NCBI GenBank assembly: GCA_050084515.1
Contig: CM114275.1
Coordinates: 26,288,001-26,352,000 of the forward strand
Origin: Blasia pusilla
Taxonomy: Eukaryota > Marchantiophyta > Marchantiopsida > Blasiales
Direction of reading: 5' to 3'
DNA: 64,000 nucleotides
This document shows, in pieces, positions 1 through 11,700 of this stretch (within the stretch, counting starts at the first letter, position 1; each line of letters begins with the position of its first letter). The notes under the pieces were generated by a model. That model saw only the letters and a program-made list of their open reading frames with translations, made no database searches and was not told where the DNA came from. Position numbers and translations under genes: made by a program.

Positions 1-348
1 GGACGAACCCGACTAGATGGTACAACTCCTCCAATTTGAGTGATCCCTCCTAAAACATCACTAGTGGAAGAGGAAGTAGCCTCTCCTGACTCTTCCTCCT
101 CATGTGGGAATGGCTCCGTCCATGACACATAGTGTGGGTCATAGTAGAGTTGCCATGCCTCAATCTCTTGGGCAGATCTGTGGGAGAACTCATGGTAATT
201 GTCCATGGGCGCCTCCTCTAAATTTTGGAACATACCGTTCAATGCTGTAAATGGGTTGAACTCTCTAGAGTTCCTAACCCCCTGTGAGTCACACCAACTC
301 CTAAACTCCGCAATGAAGTCGTGTAGCTCTATAGTGCCTACAACACCT
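1..348 (-). mobile_element. gag-like retroelement ORF fragment, cut by window edge
   Basis: Reading the minus strand, one frame stays open from about 348 to the window edge. It gives an acidic, tryptophan-rich protein piece with motifs such as FIAEFRSWCDSQG, EIEAWQLYYDPHYVSWTEPF and then an EEEESGEATSSSTS linker. A diverged copy of the same stretch (YYDLHYVS, then EEEKLEEATPPATS) lies on the plus strand near 19322-19500, so this is a repeat-family protein and not a host gene. The length, acidity and lack of enzyme motifs suggest a retroelement gag or a non-enzymatic TE protein. The family was not identified. Confidence 0.35.
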
Positions 349-2590
349 TAAAACCTACGCGGTCCTCTACCCGGTCATCCATCTCGTACATCCAACTGGT
401 AGGACCACTCAATGTGTACGGTGGATCACTAACACACTCCTCTATACGCTCCCCCTTGTCTAAAGACCACACAGAAAGAGATCGAGGTGGTCTCTCACAT
501 GGAGATCCTCGAAACCTCGCACCACTCCGGGTAAACCCTCCAGAGCTACTCTCAGGTCCACTACCTCGCCTCTCAAAATCCTGAAAGGACGCCGTGATGG
601 CCCTCGTGCCCCTCTCACATGATCACTCTCAATCTCGCGAGTAATCCCTCAATCACTCAAACTAAACTCTCTCACTGAGACGTGTGTTGTGCGGCAACAA
701 GTAGCGTGGTGCGGCAAATCAACCGATCTATCGTCTTATCGAAAAACCATCCTCAACTCTGGACATCCCACACAGGTCTATGTCCCCTAAACCCATACAT
801 CATCAATGATCCTAGCATCAGCACGAAACCCAATATCCCAAATAACTTCCCAATATCCGGAAATCCCTCACACGTACAGGGTAAGAGACTAAAATGGGTA
901 AACTGACAACAATGTCAATGTCGCTCCTCGGCAACTGCAAATCTTGATCCCAACTCGGTCGTGAAGACAACTCCTCCGATCAGCAAGTCGTACTCCTCTC
1001 GTATTAACGCTGCTCAAACCTCTTCGATGTGCAGTGCAGGTCCAATGGTCCAGTGCGGCACCGGCGGCACGGAACGGCTACAAATGGCACGGCACTCGGT
1101 GGCATACCTTCCTCAATCAGCAATTCACATGCTCTGCACCTAAGTGAAGGAGGGGCTTTGCGATCAAGACGGTGCGGTGCGGCCACAAGCAGCACGGCAC
1201 GGCAATCAGCGACGCGTTGCGGCTACGGCTGTCACAGCACGGTACTTGATCATCGTCGAGTGGCTACCAATCCCAACATAGAAAAATGAAATGAAAACTC
1301 AAACACCATAACCCGAGGTCACCTGCCATCACTAGTTGATGACGAAACTGCGATGACGGTGGCGACCAAACCAAAGCACGTGATGGCGGCGCAAGTCAGA
1401 AAATCAACGGTGGTCGTGGAAGACCCTCCACTCCGTAATCGCGGCAATGGCAACCAAAGGGTGGACAATGGCCGAACGCGGCTCTGAGCAGTGCTAGGCA
1501 ACGACAGCGGCCGACGATGGACGGGGGACCGTTGACCGTTGATGGTGACGACCGACCGTTGATGGTGACGGTTGACCATTGATGGTGACGTTTGACCATC
1601 AACCATTGACGGCGGACCATTGAGAGTGACAATGACGGCGACGGCCGTTGCCGCCGGGACGGCTGGTTTAGGGTTTGAACAATTTAACCCTAAAAATCAC
1701 CTAGCAATGGCAATTTTGCAAGATTGACCGTAACTTTTTGCTCGCAATTCAAATTGCGCATTGTTTGTTGCACAGCGTGCATAGCTTCACGGTCTACAAC
1801 AACATGAAAAATATTTGGAATTGGACATTCCAGTAAAAATTGACGGGGACTGTCGTAAAGCCCGATGTCTCTTTCTCCTACACAAAATTTAGCAGCGCTT
1901 CCGCGCTGATTTCTCCCAACGAAAATGTAAAACATGTGAGAACACAAATCAGCAAGCTTCATGGTGCTTCCAAGAGCACCGGCATGGGGCAACCCACCCC
2001 CATACTCAATCCCTATCAAAAATTGGGCAGCGCTTCCGCGCGCCACTCTTCCACACGAAAAATCGACAAAGGAAACATCACAAGTAAGCGGCTCTTGCTC
2101 CTGTGAGCACTCCCGTGAACCGCTGAATGGGGAATACGATCCCCAACGTGCAAAACCAGCGAGTAACCAGCAAGCTCCCCCATGAAGCTCTCTCACTCAC
2201 TCATTCTCTCTATGTAAAATAAGATCCAATCTCTCTCATAACACCATAGTTCTCACATGTGTGCACTCTCACAAGTCTCTCTCAATGTCAAACCAAACCC
2301 ACTCTCCTAATGAGAGGCTTAGGTTACACACACAAGGCAAGCAAGACCATAGCTCCGCCGCCTCATGCCAAGAGGTTCAACAAAGAGAGAATGAGTTCTC
2401 AAACTCTCTCTCCTTGAGGTATACCCCTCCCCTCTCCCAAGCTGTCTCCATGGTAACTTATACTCCCAAGTCACCTCCTTGGCTCTTGACTTGATGTAGG
2501 AGGTCAAGGGACACTTACCAAAAATAGAAATTCGATCATATACTCAAAAAGTACTTACCTAAAATAGGAAGTTTCTCAATATGGCTCCAA
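349..2590. other. non-coding repeat-rich stretch upstream of the Ty3 element
   Basis: No convincing gene is present. The stretch has several small internal duplications: a 'gtgcggcaacaag' type block near 685-720 and a related block at 1168-1215; a run of about 22-bp units (gttgatggtgacg...) at 1535-1625; and a 'agcagcgcttccgcg' block at 1891-1909 that recurs at 2028-2042. It may include the 5' LTR and leader of the Ty3 element that follows, but no LTR boundary or primer-binding site could be placed. Confidence 0.4.
1535..1625. repeat. short tandem repeat, about 22-bp unit
   Basis: Imperfect repeats of a unit like gttgatggtgacg followed by a variable gttgacca/cgaccgacc segment, about four copies. 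No function is apparent. Confidence 0.5.
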
Positions 2591-2789
2591 ATGAGTCGAA
2601 ACGAAGGGGAAACCTGCTCTCTCAGGTTTCCCGGGGCTTTAGCAGATCATCCTCGACCTACCGAGCCTGTCCTCCACTACTCACGAAGGCCCTCTACTAG
2701 ATCTCACCGATCTATCCTAAAAGACGTGAGAACCATCACAAGCCTGAGGAGATGGAGCAGGAGCACCAGAGCCGACACTTCTCTCACGC

Positions 2790-3062
2790 ATCGATCAGTT
2801 AGAGCAAAGGATTGCTGCCATGACGATGATGCAACTCAAGGAAGGCACGGAGCTGCGAGCAGCTAGTGTGGCTCCAGCTTCTACCTCTTACCCTGACCCG
2901 GGTGAGGATCTCGCTAGTATGGGGTTTATGTATTGTGCAGCTCAGGTTGAGGCGGCTGTAGTGGTGACTCCGGGTGCTGCGAGAGGCACTGAGCCATCGA
3001 GAGGCGGAGTTGAGATTGGCCCACCGGAGGACACCGATGGGCGGCAGGCGAGGTTTCCATAA
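2790..3062 (+). pseudogene. gag-like N-terminal fragment of the Ty3 element
   Basis: The frame that ends at 3062 opens with a leucine/isoleucine-spaced segment (SRIDQLEQRIAAMTMMQL), followed by a low-complexity Ala/Pro/Gly/Glu region. This is typical of the N-terminal part of a gag protein. No CCHC zinc knuckle was seen before the RT. The gag assignment rests mainly on position upstream of RT. Confidence 0.45.
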
Positions 3063-3665
3063 TCATTCATATTTTCGGAGGCACTACACACACCATCGAT
3101 GGTGCCTCGACGACCAACAGTGCCTATTGGTCAGGTAGGTACATCGACGTCACGAGGAGTTGGAGTGACAACTCCTATGCCAGGTATGACTAAGGCATCC
3201 CGGAGACAGGTGTTGGGGCAGGCGATGGACCTCAACTGTCTCACATGGATAGTTAGCCTAGGTATGGCTGAGCAGAGACGGATACAAGTGTCATCCATGT
3301 CGTCACGTCCCCAAGTTGGAGCATTGCCTACAGGGTCTCTACAAGCATTGGTTGGGGGCGGGATGAGGAGAGATAGGCACCCATGGACTTCCTAGGACGT
3401 CGTTCGAGCGGAGAGTGCAAAGGCGGACAGCGTAGCACATGTTCATTTTTTGGATGTGGAGCATGGTGTAGGAGCTCAGAGTGGAGTGGCTATTGCTAAG
3501 GTGGCTAGGGTTGCTACATAGCAACCAAAGCCGGAAGTTGCGTCCTCTCCGAGTGAGGTCACGATGGAGACTTGGGAGCCTATGATAGGTCTCAAATTGA
3601 TAGGAGGAGAGTGACAGCGAGTTCATTGATTTCTGAGAGGGCATGTCAGTTTTTTTTCCTTCAGT

Positions 3666-4500
3666 ATGAGAGACTTGGGTACGCTGAAGGGTCCCAGGAT
3701 ACGGATTGAGTTGGCTAGTGATACGCCGATCTTTCGTCGACCCTATAGGTATTTTGATATGAAGCGAGCCTTGATTCACAGCAGGAGTCAGAACTTGTTG
3801 GAGGCAAGACTTCTGGAGTTATCATATGGGGAGTATGCATCTGCCACAAAGAAGGATATGTATGGCAATTGGATGGATAGGCGGATGTGTGGAGATTACC
3901 GTCCTATCAACCGACAGATGAGGTCAGATCGGTACGCCATGCCTACTCTTAAGGAGATCTTTGATGCGGTAGGGCATGAAAGATCTTCAGTACTTTAGAT
4001 CTGTGTGCTGCCTATCATCAGCTTCCTATCATGTTGGAGGATAGGGAGAAGATAGCATTCTGGGGGATAGATTGGTTCGGGAGAGATTTCTTGTATCAGT
4101 GGCGGTTCTAACCATTTGGGTTGAAGAACGCGCCTGCGGAGTTTCAGAGAGTGATGGATTGGATTTTTTACGATGTTACATAGATGATATTCTTATCTTC
4201 AGTTCCACGATTGAGGAGCATGAGCGACACCTGGAGGAGGTGTTTCGGCGATTGCAGTTACATGGAGTGAAGTTACATCTAGACAAGTGCAGATTCTTTC
4301 AGTTTCATGATTGAGGAGCAGATTGAATACTTGGGACACACCATATACCCGAGTGGGTTAGGTGTTCAGCATACGAAGGTGGAGGCTATTGCGCAGATTC
4401 CACGCCCTACAGATGTGAGTCGAGTCTGAGCGTTTCTTGGACTCATGAACTTCTATCGACGGTATGTCGAGGGTTTTAGTACTTGCGATCGTGAAGTCTT
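3666..4500 (+). pseudogene. Ty3 reverse transcriptase remnant
   Basis: The first part reads PIFRRPYRYF and CGDYRPINRQMRSDRYAMP, the standard start of Ty3 RT. A frameshift near 3995 follows, then the catalytic box YIDDILIF and HLDKCRFF. Stops around 4313 and 4428 and a frameshift break the frame, so no functional enzyme can be made from this copy. Confidence 0.85.
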
Positions 4501-4561
4501 TGACCTTTTTTATTAGACTTGATCACGTTTGGTTGTGGGGAGATGATCAGGAGCGAGCATT

Positions 4562-4964
4562 TCAAGAGCTCAAGGATAGGTTGACATCCTCACCCATTTT
4601 ATAGAGACCGGTTAGGGGTCGCACATTCCAATTACATACAAATTGGATCATGTTGGGTCTAGAAGCAATGCTTACTAAGAGGGATGACAAGGAGAGGGAG
4701 TTTGTTGTGGCTTTCACGAGCTGATCAAACAACATTGGAGAGGCAAAGTACATCTCCTACGAGGGAGAGTGCTTGGCTGCAGTGTGGGCCGTGGCACATT
4801 TTAGGTGCTATTTATTTGGCAACCCTTTCACACTTATCATTGATCATCAACCATTGAGGTGCTTGATGGAGTCTGACAAGCTTACAGGAAATCTTCCTAG
4901 GTGCGCTCTATTACTACATGAGTATGAGTTTGAGGTGGTTCATAGGCAAGGTTGGCTGAACTAG
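4562..4964 (+). pseudogene. Ty3 RNase H remnant
   Basis: The end of RT and the start of RNase H are degraded. The distal half is clear: AVWAVAHFRCYLFG, then FTLIIDHQPLRCLM and HEYEFEVVHRQG. These are the usual connection and C-terminal RNase H motifs of Ty3 elements. A stop at 4963 precedes the expected ADxLSR sequence, which is still recognisable as 'DADGLSR' in the same frame. Confidence 0.8.
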
Positions 4965-5369
4965 GATGCGGATGGGTTGAGTCGTAACCCATGTCTGAGT
5001 CAGAGAGACGACACAAGAGCTTGATGGCATGGAAAGAGTGATGAGGAGATGGTGCCTGGTTGGCATGCATTTGCCTATCTTTGTTGGTTGACTATGGTAG
5101 GTCAGTCGTAGGTGATGACTCCAGTGGTGGGGTCGGATGATAAGTCTTTGGATCCGGAGGTCAGTGAGGAGGCGACATGTGGTCATGATATCCATGAAGA
5201 CGTGGAGGTTTGTGGAGTTCTTACGCACAGGCGTCATAGCGAGCATAGTGAGTTCTAGGGAGCGGGATCGGATCCTATAGAGAGCCAGGAGGTTCAGTTG
5301 GGAGGGGACTCACATTTTGTGGGTATGGGAAGATGGTAGGATACAAGTGGTACCTCATCCTTCCCAGCG

Positions 5370-6296
5370 AGCACGTGTAGTGTGACATGCCCATGAGGAG
5401 TTGGGGCATTTTGGAGTAAAGCGTACTTATAGCTTACTCCACGTTCAGCATTGGCGGCGCGGCATGCATACTGGGGTATAGCAGTTTGTGGACAGATGTA
5501 TGGTATGTGACAAAGTGCAAGCATCCTTCAATGCTCCTACTCCACAATTACATCCTTTGTTGATTATGCGTTTAAGTTATCGGTGGAGTTTAGACTTTGC
5601 AGGACCTTTGCCATTGAAGGGGCATCATCACAAGTACGTGTTGGTCATGGTGGAGCATTTCTCCAAGTGGATAGAGTTGGTGGCACTACCAAACAAGGCG
5701 AGCAAGTGAACAGCTTATGCATTTCTAGATCATGTGCTTAGTCACTTTGGTGCCCGACATAGGTGTTGATTGACCAGGATACCAAGTTCAGGGGAGAATT
5801 TCAGGCCTTGTGTGATCAGGCGCTGATAGATCACCGCACCACGTCTAGAGATCATCCTGAGGCGGATGGGTTGGCAGAGAGAGTAGTACAGACGGTGAAG
5901 AGAGGATTACGCAAGTATGGTTTGTAGCGGGGACAGTTGAGGGAGTGGGATCTACAGTTGGCTATGGGTTATCGCTTTAGTCGGCATGCATCCTTGGCGT
6001 CATTTTCACCGTACTTTTTGCTCTTTGGGAGAGAGCCAGATTTACCTGCAGCTATTCGACGTGACATGGCGGAGGTGTTTGATCTTGATGATCTAGATGT
6101 GTGGGTACAAGCGTGTTCTCATAGGGCAGAGATTTTTCGTAGAGTTATGCATATGGCCTTTGAGAACTTAGCTATCGCTCAACATAGAGATACATTGAGG
6201 TACGCGACCATTCATGGAGGAGGTTATTTTCCAGGGTTAGGAGGTTTCATCCTGGAGATTACGTGTATTTACCGCAGGCCGCACCCACAACGCTAG
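5370..6296 (+). pseudogene. Ty3 integrase remnant
   Basis: The zinc-binding HHCC region (HEELGHFGVKRTYSLL ... CMVCDKVQ) precedes the catalytic core with WSLDFAGPLP, KYVLVMVEHFSKW and, after a frameshift and stop, DQDTKFRGEF and DHPEADGLAERVVQTVKRGL. The tail reads PYFLLFGREPDLP. Stops at 5707 and 5926 and frameshifts break it. The order and motifs are diagnostic for retroviral-type integrase. Confidence 0.85.
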
Positions 6297-6619
6297 ATAT
6301 CACTATAGGGCGCACCATCCTACGTGTGCGCGAGGTATTACCGACCGGAGTCCTCATGTTGGAGGGACGGGATGGTATGGTTTGGAAGGATCATGTACGC
6401 AATTTTGCGCCATGTCATCTTCCAAACGTGGACGGGTCAGTGGATCCGAGCTTGGCAGCAGTACCTGCAGGCTTGAGGTGTATGTTGTGCGGATTTGCGA
6501 GGGGTGCAGCCACCATATTGGTATGTGATGGTTGTTCTCGAGGGTGGCATATGTCATGTCTGACCCCCCTTCTTGATGTGGTTCCCACGGGAGGATGGAT
6601 GTGTCTAAGATGTGTATAG
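6263..6619 (+). CDS. integrase C-terminal tail fused to a PHD finger (Ty3 element)
   Basis: This uninterrupted 118-residue piece is in a shifted frame relative to the integrase core. It begins with an integrase C-terminal, SH3-like segment (GRTILRVREVLPTG ... VWKDHVRNFAPC) and ends with a PHD finger over about residues 71-118 (6473-6616). All eight C4HC3 ligands are present: CMLC, CDGC, WHMSC and WMCLRC, with the usual 'LVCDGCSRGWH' core. PHD fingers read histone H3 tails, so the likely role, by analogy with integrase chromodomains, is to tether the integration complex to chosen chromatin. The fusion at the extreme C terminus after integrase supports that. The element as a whole is broken. 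Confidence 0.8.
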   Translation: MYLPQAAPTTLDITIGRTILRVREVLPTGVLMLEGRDGMVWKDHVRNFAPCHLPNVDGSVDPSLAAVPAGLRCMLCGFARGAATILVCDGCSRGWHMSCLTPLLDVVPTGGWMCLRCV

Positions 6620-6696
6620 GTAGTAGGTCATATCAAGGAGATGTGATATTTTCTATCTAAAGTTAGGGGGATCCAAGTGCCAGCTAGGGAGGCAGT

Positions 6697-6766
6697 TTTT
6701 TGATCTCCATGTATATGTATGAGTTAATTTCTGTACATGTGTGGATCTACCCGTGTGTGGGGAATT
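6697..6766 (+). repeat. LTR fragment (same family as 50.6/53.3 kb LTRs)
   Basis: The run 'gatctccatgtatatgtatg' through 'gatctacccgtgtgtgggga' matches the interior of the LTRs at 50628-51262 and 53343-53985. Only the middle of the LTR remains here. It follows a purine-rich run (gttaggggga) that may be the polypurine tract. Confidence 0.65.
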
Positions 6767-6770
6767 TGGA

Positions 6771-7170
6771 ACAAGTTTCTTTCACTTTATCTTACAATGG
6801 TAGTTTATATCAAATTCACATCACTTGAGATTCTATGGGTACTTTTCATTCCATTGAGGAATGAAATGTTTTTAATCTCATCTCCATGTCGAGCACATGT
6901 GCGGTGTTTAGTTGTGGTTCTATCCTTTTTTCACCATCACTAGCTCAATGAAACCCTCGTAGCGCATTTCATGTCTTGATTGGGATATTCAATCAATGTG
7001 GTCATTTTTTCCATCAGCAAATTAATCTCAAACTTCATGGATTTTGTAACACTCCTTCAACACTACTAATTGAATCCCAAAACATTCCTCACTATCGCAT
7101 GTAGTGTCTTACGCAACACATTCTTCTTCACCTCCCTATTTATCTACCTCGAGAGGACCATTTCAAATTA
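6771..7170. other. non-coding, nothing recognised
   Basis: AT-rich sequence between the Ty3 remnant and the Helitron pair. No ORF with a family signature was seen. Confidence 0.4.
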
Positions 7171-7174
7171 CTAC

Positions 7175-7347
7175 CTAGTGCTCGTGCGACGCACGAATAT
7201 ACAATTTTTGAATGACCTTAGTGTACACTTGAATTCAAGTGATCGTATTGACTTAGACAGCGAACAATTCTATTGGCTAGAAAGGACACTCTATTATCAG
7301 AAGAGAAATGATCCCAAAATGAAGAGGGACTCTCCAAAAGTATTATA
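7175..7347 (-). mobile_element. short non-autonomous Helitron (minus orientation)
   Basis: Read on the minus strand, the element begins TATAATACTTTTGGAGAG at 7347 and ends at CTAG (7175-7178), preceded by a GC-rich hairpin (cgtgcgtcgcacg, 7183-7195). This is the Helitron layout: a TC/TATAnTATTA-like 5' end, no terminal inverted repeats, a small hairpin about 10 nt before a 3' CTAG. About 170 bp long, with no coding capacity. A diverged copy in the same orientation ends near 46341. Confidence 0.65.
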
Positions 7348-7349
7348 AA

Positions 7350-7462
7350 TCTATATTATTAAAAGAGGACAGGTTTGGGAAGTTCTCTGGTGTTAACACA
7401 TAAGCTTTTATAAGCCTCCCCGTATAGACACGTGTACAAGAGCATTTAACTAATAGCTAATA
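7350..7462 (+). mobile_element. Helitron 5' end fragment, head-to-head with the previous one
   Basis: Starts TCTATATTATTAAAAGAGGA, the classical plant Helitron 5' terminus. It abuts the 5' end of the minus-oriented Helitron within 3 bp. No 3' hairpin plus CTAG was found before the large inverted repeat at 7463, so the copy is probably truncated or interrupted. Confidence 0.55.
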
Positions 7463-7526
7463 CATATGGGTCATGATCTACTATATCATGGAGAATAGCA
7501 AGATATAGTAGATCATGACCCATATG
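7463..7526. repeat. perfect 25-bp inverted repeat (stem-loop)
   Basis: The left arm catatgggtcatgatctact plus atatc (7463-7487) is the exact reverse complement of 7502-7526, with a 14-base spacer. A perfect stem of this length in otherwise decayed DNA suggests a recent or maintained structure, such as a foldback element or a target-site-derived palindrome. Confidence 0.85.
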
Positions 7527-8700
7527 AAGACATCTTGAGGCAAGTCATTGTTATTGTGGGTGGAAGCTAGTGAGTAATGCGTGGAAGCGGGATGTGGATG
7601 CTCATTTGATGTGGAAGGTGAGAAAGAGAATATTTATTATAACGTGCAAATTGTACCAATGAAATTTTGTCAAGACAAGGAGTAAGAAATTCAATAGAAA
7701 CCCAATCCTCATCCGATAAATCCAAAACCCAATCCTCATCCGAAAGATTTTCCATGTCAATCAATAGGAGAATCAACTTTTTCCTATCGCTAAATTGAGG
7801 CATGTTTGAGAACTTTTTAAACTCAAGTCCAACAACGAGATTTTGATTTCAATCGAACAAAAACAATTGAAAGTGTAGATCTAGTGGCCAGATCATATGG
7901 AAGTCCCAACAACATCTAGGAACATAAAGAAGAGAAAGTGTGTAGGGACTTGTAAAAATGTCAAGATCACTTTCCATCATGACCTCATTTGAGCATGCTA
8001 TTTTTCATAGTATGAAAGCATGTGCCTAAAGAGTCTCAAAGTTTAGTTAAGAGGAGGTGGTAGCTATGGAGGGGAAGACACCTCTACAAAGAAGGGATTT
8101 GTGGGCAATTAGGATGGAATGAAGTCCGTGAGAAGTAGGGATCAATGGGATGGGCGAATGATTTTTGAATGGTAGACAACTCTATGTAATACCAAAGCGA
8201 CATTTACATAATATCCCATACAATATAGATCACGCTTGCTCCACACGACCACAACTCAACGCATAAGCAATTGCAGTGATAGTCCTACCACAACTTAACG
8301 CATAAGCATTGGAGTCATAGTCCTACAACAACTCAACGCATAAGCAATTGTAGTCGTAGTCCTGAACTCGCACCTGTCATAGCCGCAGTCCCAAATAGCC
8401 TTGCATAGCCTAAGAGTTCCTATGGCTCTTGTGTGTCGCGATATTTGCAAACCGTGAGACAAACTATTGCACTCGAGGTTTTCCAAGCACCTCACCCAAT
8501 CACACGAGGATCACAAGTTGTTTGCAGTTGTTATTGCTCAGAGCTTTCCACGAGCTTTAACCGATTACTAGGGAATGACAAGTTGACATACATCAGACTC
8601 CGGAGACCAGTGACGGTCCCATAATCTGAATGTCGAAACTCGATTAATCTGAATGTCCCGTCCCAAGTGTAATGCCGCTACTTACTTTGAGAGCTTACTT
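7527..8700. other. non-coding stretch with one small tandem repeat
   Basis: No gene was recognised. It contains three tandem units of about 39 bp at 8251-8365 (listed separately). The rest is unremarkable AT-rich DNA. Confidence 0.4.
8251..8365. repeat. three tandem copies of a 38-39 bp unit
   Basis: The unit begins acaactcaacgcataagcaa and ends tagtcctac. Three copies lie at 8251, 8290 and 8328 with a few substitutions. Confidence 0.8.
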
Positions 8701-11700
8701 AAGTTCTACAACATGCAACGCCGGTGCTCTCAAGAATTCATGTGGTGGGCAGTGCCTTGGATTATGTTGGTGATACCCTCTTCTTCGTGGGTATGGGGTA
8801 GTGCTCGACCTTTTGCAGTCAACTAAAAGTCGAGATGCACGCACTGTTATGCTTTGGGAGAGAAGTTCATCCTGCCATGAAAAAAGAGATGTGCAAGGCT
8901 CCTCCTGTCCTTGGAATTGCCAACAGAAAAGATTCTGATCATGATGGTTTACTGGTAGTACCGAAGAAAATCGTACCCACCATGGCCAACCGACCCCAAA
9001 ACTTCCTTTCTGCACTATAAATGGAGAGAATAGACCTCTGCATTTATTCGAGAATTCCACAATCTAGATGACAATGTGTAGTTTTGACATGAGGATCACG
9101 GCCCTATGCAATGCTCGAGTGAGGAAAGTGCCTCATATAGTTTTGCAAGGAATAGAAGAGCTAATTATTCAGCTCTACAGGATACTAGAATAAAAAGGAA
9201 ATGTTCACGGCCCTACGTTTTTAATCGTCATAGAAAGTAATTTATACCATGTCCAATGCAAACATCCTCACATGCGCCATTTCGGTCTATCTCCACACAG
9301 AGAACAACCATCAGGATCACCATGGTACCAGCCCAGCACTTGCAACTAAAATTCTTGATATGCAGACCCACCAGGACCAGATCTTATTTCTCATGCAAAT
9401 GAGCCACAAGACTTTTTCCTGTACACTCCAGGTTAACAGATAGTTCAAATGAAGTGGATGCCAGAAACGGCTTCTAAAAAGTCCACATCTATTGGTCTCA
9501 AATCATGTACAAACTTCACCCCATCTTTACACACTGCCACTACGCAGCACACTCACCCCACTAAGTTACTTCTACAACTAATATGCTTCCAGATACCCAT
9601 CCTGGTGCATGGCAATAAACACTAGATGGAAGCTGCTGCTGATGTGATTCTCGATACTAAAAGAGTAATCACGTGAGTGGTCCTGTACAACAATCTAGAT
9701 GAGCGGTGTAGCTTTAGAGACTCGCAAGAAGCTCCGAGAGGCACTTTTACCGGCGGCAGAGCCATGTGCTCCTTGCAACCCCCTGGAGATCTCACTCATT
9801 CTCCCCTTACACAGGCACTCTTTGTACTCACATCTCACCGTTGGCCTACTCGGCAATTTCGGATAGTTCTCAACAAGTCGTGGCGAGATCCTCTTCGTAA
9901 CTGAAATTGTGTTATCTTCATTCCCCACTTTCATGGCGCTGCTTCAATGGTGGCCATGATGCTGTTGCCCATGAGATACAAAACTGTAACAATACTTACT
10001 CGCCTTCCACATTTTTTAGCTTTGGAAGAACCTCCTCCTTCTACCCTTGCAGGAGATACTTCTTATCCTGGCTAAGAGGTAAAACCATTCATTTCTTTGG
10101 CATGTGGATTAGACTTGCCATTCGCATTCAGTATGCCATTTCACGGAGTACCTAGCTACCTTTTGTGTAGGTTGAGAAATTCAGGACTGAAGTGGCCAGA
10201 TGACAAACGTACCTCAACTCAACATGAACAGCAGAGACACCTAGACATTCAAACTCTGCTGATGGCATATTGCACCCTTTTAGTGAGCAAGATTTACATG
10301 CTTCTTCAATGAAGACAATCTCCATCCTTAGAACTCGTAGATCTCCTGCCTTCAGAAGGCCAATGGGTACTCCAAAAAATGATGTCTACTGGAAACACTA
10401 GTATTTTCTTAGATAAGAAAAAATAATGATATTGAATACCACTTTGAGCATTCAAGTGACCCCAACTCTGCCACTCTGATGTCCCAACTGCAATCACAGA
10501 AACATCGCATGTCAGACTAAAACCCGCACACATGTCTGAAGAGTGCAGATATAGTAGAGCAGATCACAAATTCTTCACCAGCAAGTAAGACATTCACGTT
10601 AACTCCTCCACTGAATGACAGTCACCTTCAAATTGGTCACCACAAAGTCTCGACGTTGATGTTGGGAACCAGGTCTGCTTCATCGGATGTTTCACCTTCT
10701 TTATCAACCTTTTGAAAGAAACATTTGTAAGTTTGCTATTGGGCTAGATCTACCAATTATGTGAGTGGATAGACACACTGAATCATTCAATTGGACACGT
10801 CACTAGAAACTCAAGGGAACTGACCCATGAAACTAATTAAAAGAAATTAAGAGTGACCATCCTCAGGTACTATTTGCAAATGAGTAAGGAGAAGTATACA
10901 GGATGCCAATCACAGGTGCAGCATGGCATGAATCCATTCACTAGCCGTGTTGAGTTGAGTGACTGACAAGGGCAAGAAAAAGAGATTTTGTACGGATTCC
11001 CGCCCTGATGTTTGCTTCAACACCTATGGCTTCTCTAGACAAGGTTGTAGCAGTTAAACTGTGATAAAATACACAGTGTGACAGAGAAACATGGCCGTAG
11101 CCGTTTAAACTGTGATAGAATACACAATGGGATGCGACATGTAAACATCGATGTTCTGACATCAGCTTTTTTTAAGGAGAGAGCAGCACCACAAGTCTCG
11201 GTGGATAATTTATCTGCTTGAAACACTCGTGCTTTGAAACCATTTCTGGGTCCAAGAAAATTTATCAGAGCACCCATTAGATCTTGGTGAACCTCAATGA
11301 TAAAAGGATATGGAGGCAGTAGAGACCAAGTGGTTACCCTATATATCCAATATACCCTATATATACCTGGAGATATTGCTGTGAGACTTCACTTTAACAA
11401 GAGCACTTGAGAAAAGAAGACAAAATGTTGACTCTGATTCAGCTCACTCTCATAACGTTGGCTGAGTACCCCACACTAAATGGAGCAAGGATTTAAGAAT
11501 TCAGTCGGTCTAATGCCCAAGAAATGGCTCCCGGATATTGAGCCAACTTTAAGAATTTCACACCGATATGTACTTGACGTGAAGCTATTAAGGCAGTCCA
11601 CGGATTGGCAGGGAGTCTGCACAGGTTGAATGTTACCTGAGCTTCTGGAATTCAAGAAATTTACACAGGGTCCACCAACCGGCAGTATCCATGCGTGGTT

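Larger units (their letters stand above)
2591..6770 (+). mobile_element. Ty3/gypsy retrotransposon with C-terminal PHD finger (decayed)
   Basis: Fragments of a Ty3/gypsy polyprotein appear in order on the plus strand, broken by stops and frameshifts. They are a gag-like part with a short coiled coil (LLSRIDQLEQRIAAM, about 2780-2830), reverse transcriptase (about 3666-4500, including the YIDDILIF box at 4177-4200), RNase H (about 4560-4964) and integrase (about 5370-6260). The integrase shows an HHCC zinc region ending CMVCDKVQ, a core with SLDFAGPLP, and ERVVQTVKRGL. The order RT-RNaseH-integrase identifies the Ty3 lineage. After the integrase comes a PHD finger in place of the chromodomain found in chromoviruses. 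A short segment at 6697-6766 matches the middle of the LTR family seen at 50.6 and 53.3 kb, which links this element to those LTRs. The 3' LTR is truncated and the 5' LTR was not found. The copy looks dead. Confidence 0.85.

Noticed and set aside
9677-9934. Opposed short frames around 9.7-9.9 kb
   Set aside because: No family signature, and codon pattern and splice context do not support an exon.
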